From Phoronis australis (lineage: Eukaryota; Phoronida; Phoronidae), in assembly GCA_002633005.1 (NCBI GenBank), contig NMRA01000685.1, positions 1 through 62,000 on the forward strand: a DNA stretch of 62,000 bases. Direction: 5' to 3'. Each line of letters opens with the position of its first letter. Position 1 is the stretch's first letter. Below the pieces are notes generated by a model. That model saw nothing but the letters and a program-made list of their open reading frames with translations, did no database searches and had not been told where the DNA came from. Positions 56,401 to 62,000 of the stretch are shown here, in pieces. The translations under genes and the position numbers were made by a program.

Positions 56401-59400
56401 TTCAATGTAATACAAAAAAATATATTTTCTGGAAAAAATGATAAAACAAAATTTCAATTGTCAGTCATAGTATGTCCTAGAACTCCGGATATCCTACTTC
56501 TAAAATTCGTCCATCATGCTCTCAAGCATCACAACTTATTACCCAGTTTGTAACACATCTGACAATGTTCTGTCTTGTACATGTTATACTTTTGACCAAT
56601 GGCCATATGTATATATTTCAATAAATCACTATAAATGGGTGACATTTACCACCGTGTGATTTCACTTTTAAAGTCCATATTTGGGAACTATAAATATATC
56701 AGTTGTTTTGCGTCAACAAATCTCGCCCGTAAGCACATTATTTACAAATTACCAAGTTGAAATGAATCGGCTTTCTTTTACTATTTTATAAAAAATGGTA
56801 ATGACAGTACCTACCGTGGTGGGTGACATAAATGACAAGAAAAGGAAGACTTACTCAGCACCACGCCTGTATATATCAATTGCCATATTAATATCCTCTT
56901 CCAGCAGATAAATCTTGCCAAGCATTACATATGACAAGTCATGTCTCTGAAAACCAATCGCTTGCTTCAAACACTCCTTCGCCTGAAAGTCAACAACGGG
57001 ATTTTTAACGTAACAAATGAACTTTGTGATATTAGAACAAACGAAAACATTTTTGAACTGCAACATGATTGGTAAAGGTTTCCACTACTTTCAAGGGAAC
57101 TGTTAAATGAGTCGACCTGTGGCCTATGTAAAACAAAAATACTTGATACACAAGAATACATTTTTATATAATAAAATCAAATCAACATTAAGACATGGAC
57201 TATACAGTTTCAGTGCAATTCATTGGTAGACGAAAAAAGGAAACAATGTGAAACCATTGGAAGAGTATTTGGCGAGTATTCATGATTCTAACTACAGTAT
57301 TTTGATGTTTACTTACCTAGATAAGACTGTGCAGTCACATTGTAAATGACTGACAACTAAAAAAGTGACTAATCAAATGCAAAAGAATGGGACACTACCC
57401 AGGTAAACCATTTTGAATGAAATTATTAAGACAAACAGGTCTTCAAACACACAAATAAATCCCCCCCCCAAAAAAACTAACCTTTTCATAGTCCTTCAAA
57501 TACATGTGGCATATTCCCTGGTTGTGTGCTATTTCCTACAAAAAATAACATTGTCATGATCTGCATACACAGATAGAATACGATGGGAGTATTGGGACCA
57601 GATAACCAGTTGAAAGAACATTTTAAAGTGTATCAAGTTGCCTTCAAAAAACAATTAAAATGAGATTCGCGCGATTTTCAGTGCAAAAATAAATTCATTC
57701 AAATGCAGTATAGCACTCACCTACGGTACAATTTAAACACTTAAAGACAAAATATGCTGGACAAGTGAAATTTAATTCATAGCTACCATGTAAGGCAATG
57801 TTTTGAAAATTGTGGGCATTCACAACAATGTTAGTGGCCCTTGACAAATGATAAAATGTCAGTTTTGGCAATTATTTTTGCCCGAAATTGGTGAGATTTT
57901 ACTGTATTTACACAATTCTTCAAAAAGCACACACCTCCAAGAGCAAGGTGTCGCAAGGTACTTGAAAGCAATAAGCATCATGAATGTACTTCTTAATCTG
58001 TGTCATTTTTGACTTGCATTCACATTAGCTACCACTCCAAACAGAACTCCCAAACAGCACAAGAAAAAAGTAATCAGACAAAACAGTAACATGATGGCTA
58101 ATTTTGTTCACAACAAAAATTACTGTTAATATTAATTACGGTAGCAAAATTCTAATTACAAAATAGTGTAGCCACCTTACCAATTTTCCTGTTAATTCCC
58201 CTTTATTATCGGTCACAAGGGAAAACTGAGATGAATTTGCCTGTCGCCCAACCATCATGACGGGAATTCAAGCTCATTTTGTCTCAATATTTTTGGCTTG
58301 CACTGCACATGTGCATTATAATTCCCTTGGGCTACACGTTAAACGAACGATCTTGGTGCTAGCCCAACACTTCCAAATACGCTATAGCCAAATTATAAAA
58401 TAAAATGTTCCCATTTTTAATAGCAACCTTACAACTGCTTCAAAATTTGCATCCAAGAAGACGTGCCTATTAAGCATCTTTCCAGCATGGTTGTATCATA
58501 TGACACAAAACACGGCCTCGAGAAATAAGCTAGGTACTAGAACAAAACTTCTCAAAAAGCAACATACCCAGTCACGTTCATTCATCTTGGCTGCTTCATT
58601 GTAAATGTCGATGGCTGCCTTGTGTCGTGACAACAAAAATCTGAAAGAAAAAACCGCACTGTTCATTAAGACCTGCAAAGGAGATCATCATGTGTTATAG
58701 CGCAGTTGTCATAACATCTTCAGGACCAGTGTTAATTTGCACTTTAAATCATCAAGATGTCTAAACAGTGATCCCACTAATAAGGGTTTTCAATTACTTT
58801 CCAATAATGCCCAGTATAAAGAATCTTGCAATTCAGCAGGTCGGTGTTTTTAATGTACCATTCAACAAGAGCAAATACATCAATATTTGATTATGTTATC
58901 TGCAATATAATATGGTTGATATACTCACGGAAAAGCCATGTATCCCATCATTTAGATATTAGTGAATTCCTAAGCAACAGATGCCTCACATTATTTTTGG
59001 AAATTCTAAATGAGACCAGTTTGCAAGAAGCTGGAATCAATAAATTACTAGGTTGACTATCAACCCAGCATCAAGGGTGGTCCAATACTTACAGAGACCT
59101 CGCTACCTGCTTCAGATTGTCAGCAGACTGGGGATTCAACAAAGCACATGTTTGGAACAGTTCCAGTGACTCTTGGATCTTGCCTTCTTGCCTTGATATG
59201 AGGGCTAGCAAGAAACAAAAAAAAACAACATGAAAAACACTTTTATTTGCCCTGTTGAACTAAACTTATATATTAATCCTAAAAGCACCATCTAGTGTTC
59301 AGTAATGAAACCCATCTTTACTCCACTCCATCAACAAACTATGGAATTCCCATTCTTTGAATTCAATCTTTAAAAATCATATCCTTAAGATCACTCCTTG

Positions 59401-61142
59401 ACCGTGTAAGGTACAAGTTAAGACCAATTTTATACCGACGAATGGTTAGTTCAGACCTAAGTGCTTATGACATCGAAAATCGTCAAAGGCAGAAAATTTA
59501 AAATTTACCGTTGGCTAGTTCCATTCCCACTGGTTAAAAATTAAAGGGAAGTTATTATTAATTATCGACAGCAACACAAGATTTCAGAGCGTGAGTAATG
59601 ACTCGAAGGATTACAAACTGGAGGACAAACTCATCGCACTTCATTCCAGTTAGCCCAGCCCGTCTACACCAGAATTAGAAATTGGGTAAAGTGAGTTGTT
59701 AGTGCATGTTCCCTACTTACCTTTTACATAGACGGCGTACTCGCACATTCCGTTGGTTTCTGTCAACTGCTCCTTAATCATCGACTTACACGTGTCAAAT
59801 TCTTTCCTCACATAATGCAAGTGGATCAGCCAGTTTCGCCTTTCAAATGGGGGCAGTTCAGGTGCTGGGGGCACAAAGACAATTGTTTAAATGGGGGCAG
59901 TTCAGGTGCTGGGGCCACAAAGACAATTGTTTAAATATAACAATTTCAACAAGAGCAATGCGGAGCGTTGAAATGCGCCCACGAATGCATCGCAAATGGT
60001 GTGCATGTAGGTTGTTTATTTGTGTCATATAAATGGGCACTAGATGGCGAAAAAACATACAATCCTTCCGAAAACGCAAACATGTCATTGCTTCTTAAGT
60101 AGAAAACTATACACTAAATTTCATAGAAATCCATCATGGAACTTCAGAGAAACAAAGGAAAACAGAATCAAATGAAATTGCCACTAGGGGGCACACTGTT
60201 CATTGGATCCGCCTGAAAGTCGTCATTGTCTGTTGTTAGCTTCATATAAATACACTTACAACTCAAATTTAATAAAGATCCTGCAGTGGGTTTAGGAGAT
60301 ACAGATGCCCATATTCAAAATTTTATGAAAATCCGTTGAGGACCTTTGAAGATACAGAGGTAAACATCAAATTAAAATTGCCACCAGCGGGCACACCAGT
60401 AGTCAGATCCATCCGAAAATCGTCATCGTCCGTTGCCAACATCACATGTCGTGAACACATCCACTAGCACAAGAAACTGTAGCAACACAGCATTTTTCAA
60501 CCTTCACTCTTATCAGGCTTCTATTGTGAGTCAGCATGCGTGAATAATTGGCTGATAAGCCACCTGTGCAACTACTTTTGGCTGAATGGATGACCAGGCC
60601 ATAAAATGATAATTAGCCAAGACCAGTTACTAATGCAACAAAGCATAATGTTGTAGCATCATCTAGCCTTGGTGGAAAGCTGTATACTGTATTGGCTCTA
60701 ATAAACGCTTAGAAAAATTACATCGCCTGTGGATGTAGCAGACTGCTGAATGTGATGTTATCATCCTAACTTGTTTATTTGCAGTCTACAGCTTACACTG
60801 GTGCCAACATTAGACAGTTCTCAATATTAATTTTCAGCTGGGTATGCAACACAATGGGCAATTACTATGACTCATGCATAAACCAGCAGGCAGGAGTTGA
60901 GAATACAGTGTGTCATCATGCAATTTTTGGCATGATAATGGTCAATACTGTCCAGTGACATGTGTAAAGAGTTGAAGATGGACATGTCTCAATTACAGCT
61001 GTGTAAATTATCTAGGGAATTTTATGGTCATACCTTTCTTCGGACGTGATCTGGTCGGAGCTGGTGGTACATGAGGTTCGGACTGCGCTGAAGACACCAA
61101 ATCATCCATCTTTGGCTTCTCCGGTAAAGGAGCAGCAGCACT
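50353..61142 (-). CDS. BBS4: BBS4, BBSome TPR subunit
   Basis: BBS4 is a TPR protein of the BBSome, the coat-like complex that moves membrane proteins in cilia, and binds PCM1 at centriolar satellites. Twelve exons join in frame: 61034-61142, 59721-59864, 59093-59204, 58568-58640, 57482-57535, 56855-56982, 55868-56144, 55227-55398, 53605-53674, 52632-52773, 51246-51471 and 50353-50489. From the ATG at 61,109 this gives 536 residues, against 519 in human. Key segments are [110 protein letters not shown] and [17 protein letters not shown]. The TPR array spans about residues 60-420 and is followed by a Q/P-rich tail. The first visible exon is open upstream of the ATG and has an acceptor, so a further 5' exon (UTR or coding) lies beyond it. 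Confidence 0.95.
51246..51471 (-). CDS. BBS4: BBS4 coding exon 11 (Q/P-rich tail)
   Basis: [20 protein letters not shown] matches the end of the conserved domain; it is followed by a lineage-specific stretch rich in Q, P, S and A ([10 protein letters not shown]). Acceptor TTGCAG, donor TCA|GTATGT, phase 1. Confidence 0.88.
51690..51880 (-). repeat. SINE-like repeat, relative of 6,240-6,560
   Basis: On the minus strand TTTAGCTCTGCTACCGAAGC and GTGAGTTCAATTTCC resemble worn A and B boxes, and the flanking GAGTGAGG, CCAATTCT and GTGATTTTGTTAC words match 6,240-6,560. It lies in BBS4 intron 10-11. A third, inverted fragment lies at about 52,160-52,260. Confidence 0.45.
52259..52450. repeat. 96-bp tandem duplication
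   Basis: Units begin AGAGCATTCAGCTGCTACAG at 52,259 and 52,355 with few differences. In a BBS4 intron. Confidence 0.92.
52632..52773 (-). CDS. BBS4: BBS4 coding exon 10
   Basis: [20 protein letters not shown] then [20 protein letters not shown], the last TPR region. Acceptor TTATAG, donor GAG|GTAGGC. Confidence 0.92.
53179..53435. mobile_element. 257-bp TA-flanked MITE, relative of 45,429-45,591
   Basis: The left end CGGTAAAAATTCTCCAATTT and the right end (inverted: CAGTGAAAATTTATTATTTT) are imperfect terminal repeats; TA flanks both. Same family as the MITE in TMEM231 intron 4. Confidence 0.7.
53605..53674 (-). CDS. BBS4: BBS4 coding exon 9 (70 bp)
   Basis: [20 protein letters not shown]. 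Acceptor TTGCAG, donor ATG|GTATGG, phase 2. Confidence 0.9.
53948..55100 (+). repeat. CTCF-like-motif element, copy 3
   Basis: Head ACAAGAGCAATGCGGAGC and tail GTGGGCACATAAAA as in copy 1. Clear cores at 54,590, 54,738 (CCACTAGGGGGCA, perfect CTCF core) and 54,883 (one mismatch); weaker ones upstream. Located in a BBS4 intron, inverted with respect to the gene. Confidence 0.75.
55227..55398 (-). CDS. BBS4: BBS4 coding exon 8
   Basis: [51 protein letters not shown]. Acceptor CTACAG, donor CAG|GTGAGA, phase 1. Confidence 0.94.
55868..56144 (-). CDS. BBS4: BBS4 coding exon 7
   Basis: The longest exon, nearly identical to vertebrate BBS4: [75 protein letters not shown]. Acceptor TCAAAG, donor GCA|GTGAGT. 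Confidence 0.95.
56855..56982 (-). CDS. BBS4: BBS4 coding exon 6
   Basis: [20 protein letters not shown] then [23 protein letters not shown]. Acceptor TTTCAG, donor TGA|GTAAGT, phase 2. Confidence 0.94.
57482..57535 (-). CDS. BBS4: BBS4 coding exon 5 (54 bp)
   Basis: [18 protein letters not shown], aligning with EISHNLGVCYIYLKQFNK of human BBS4. Acceptor TTGTAG, donor AAG|GTTAGT followed by a T run and a G run. Too short for an ORF search but required by phase and homology. Confidence 0.9.
58568..58640 (-). CDS. BBS4: BBS4 coding exon 4
   Basis: [20 protein letters not shown] then ERDW, TPR. Acceptor TTTCAG, donor TGG|GTATGT. Confidence 0.93.
59093..59204 (-). CDS. BBS4: BBS4 coding exon 3
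   Basis: [20 protein letters not shown] then NLKQVARSL, a TPR. Acceptor TGCTAG, donor TCT|GTAAGT, phase 2. Confidence 0.93.
59721..59864 (-). CDS. BBS4: BBS4 coding exon 2, duplicated acceptor
   Basis: [20 protein letters not shown], then [18 protein letters not shown], close to vertebrate BBS4. Acceptor CCCCAG|CACCTG at 59,864; an upstream tandem copy sits at 59,908. Donor AAG|GTAAGT. Confidence 0.93.
59845..59932 (-). repeat. 44-bp tandem duplication of a BBS4 acceptor
   Basis: 59,845-59,888 and 59,889-59,932 differ at a single position. Each contains the junction CCCCAG|CACCTGAACTG (or GGCCCCAG) on the minus strand. The copy at 59,864 yields the conserved protein; use of the one at 59,908 adds 44 nt and shifts the frame. 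Confidence 0.95.
59949..60448 (+). repeat. CTCF-like-motif element, copy 4 (3'-truncated)
   Basis: Head ACAAGAGCAATGCGGAGC; cores at 60,037 (one mismatch), 60,181 (perfect CCACTAGGGGGCA) and 60,381 (one mismatch). It ends without the usual tail. It starts 17 bp from the duplicated BBS4 acceptor block. Confidence 0.75.
60449..61033 (-). other. BBS4 first visible intron, remainder
   Basis: Noncoding; nothing recognised. Confidence 0.5.
61034..61142 (-). CDS. BBS4: BBS4 first visible exon (contains probable start)
   Basis: Encodes [16 protein letters not shown] then APTRSRPKK from the ATG at 61,109; the open frame continues upstream ([11 protein letters not shown]) to an acceptor TTGTAG. If translation starts in an earlier exon, the whole 109 bp is coding. 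Donor AAG|GTATGA, phase 1. Confidence 0.75.
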
Positions 61143-62000
61143 CTACAACATATTTCATATTAAAATATGCCATTCTGACACCTTGATGGATCATTTTAAA
61201 GGTGCTATAAACTGGCTTTCAGTCAAAAATGACCTTCATTTTACATAACGTAGAATTGTCGTGAGGACTTGATAGGGACCTCAGGGGTCTCACACTCCAC
61301 TGATTTATCCACATTATTTTGAAAACACTTTGCCTTGTGTTGTGTGTCATAAAAGAGATAAGCATACCTGCAGCTGACGCAGCAAGTAGAACTACTCTCG
61401 TTTATCACATCAGTGTAGACTCACAGTTGAACTGTGGTTTTTTGTTGACCCCAGACCGTCCGGAGTTGCACCATATACCAACTCCAGACGGTCTCTCATG
61501 ACGATTTATCGTTATGAAGTCCCAGGCCAGGGACAGTCAAATACCTCAATTTGTTCATTTCACAGATTTTGGGAAGAACTGTTTGTTCTCAAGCCCAAAA
61601 ATCTGGAACAACCTGAGTATGGAACACCTTGAGACCAATTTTGCTGCAGTAAGGATAATTTATGCAGCTTAAATGCTGAATTACCAAACACACCAGAATA
61701 ATTATAAACAACTGCTCCAAAGTTGAGTCTTGACTGACCTACTTTCAAAGGATTAAGTGGGACAAGTTCCAAGACACAATAATAATACAATTCCTCTTGA
61801 AGAAAAAAACAGATAAGAAACTCTGATAGTGTCTATGTGCCGTCAATAGATTGTCAGATATCAATTTGACGTACTAGGTTACTATCTTCAACTTGTATCT
61901 GAATTATTCTAAACCAAACAAGCGACAAACTGCGGCGTATTGAATACTGCGATAAAATTTGTGCGTTGAGAACGTCCACGGTTAAAGTAAAGTGCAACGA
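61143..62000 (-). other. DNA upstream of the first visible BBS4 exon
   Basis: No coding exon recognised. GACCCCAGACCGTC and GACGGTCTCTCATG near 61,450-61,500 form a small inverted repeat around CCAGAC/GACGG. The BBS4 promoter or a 5' exon may be here or beyond the window. Confidence 0.45.

Larger units (their letters stand above)
56145..59092 (-). other. BBS4 introns 3-6
   Basis: Between the exons listed I see only intron sequence, AT-rich, with a C-run at about 57,462-57,471 (plus strand) just past the exon 5 donor. Confidence 0.55.

Overview
This window is metazoan nuclear DNA: AT-rich, intron-rich and full of degenerate repeats. Its spliced exons all have clean GT/AG boundaries and consistent phase, and their products closely resemble vertebrate proteins. 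The closeness of the BBS4 and TRAPPC8 exons to vertebrate homologues, with compact introns and many short inverted-repeat elements, suggests an invertebrate deuterostome or other slowly evolving marine invertebrate. I cannot name the species. There is one assembly gap (34,668-35,102) and two single-N joins (1,108 and 36,582).

Three protein-coding genes can be reconstructed exon by exon. (1) TRAPPC8, minus strand: twelve exons from the start codon at 33,129 down to 14,413, encoding about the first 628 residues. The remaining exons were not found in the left 14.4 kb. (2) TMEM231, plus strand: seven exons, 37,127-47,324, a complete 315-residue protein, with a poly(A) signal near 49,069. (3) BBS4, minus strand: twelve visible coding exons, 61,142 to 50,353. 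It is complete at the C-terminus and probably nearly complete at the N-terminus. TRAPPC8 and TMEM231 are head to head across about 4 kb; TMEM231 and BBS4 are tail to tail with inferred 3' ends about 0.3 kb apart. TMEM231 (ciliary transition zone) and BBS4 (BBSome) are both ciliary genes, and TRAPPC8 is a TRAPP III trafficking subunit with reported links to ciliogenesis.

Layout: 1-14,412 holds no recognisable exon; it is either the next TRAPPC8 intron or downstream sequence, and contains tandem arrays, several inverted-repeat elements and a 3.1-kb element with terminal inverted repeats. 14,413-33,129 is TRAPPC8; its 8.9-kb first intron is packed with DNA-transposon-like elements and a broken LINE fragment. 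33,130-37,126 is the divergent intergenic region, with a satellite next to the gap. 37,127-47,324 is TMEM231, whose 5.8-kb first intron carries foldback elements and a ten-copy 37-bp array. 47,325-50,352 holds the two 3' UTRs. 50,353-61,142 is BBS4, and the last 0.9 kb lies upstream of its first visible exon.

The most unusual signal is tandem duplication that includes splice sites, in all three genes: a 47-bp, seven-unit array that copies the TRAPPC8 exon 11 donor, a 44-bp duplication of a BBS4 acceptor, and a 34-bp duplication of the TMEM231 exon 2 acceptor. A second notable signal is a dispersed repeat family (four copies) whose roughly 145-bp internal units each carry a match or near-match to the CTCF core motif.
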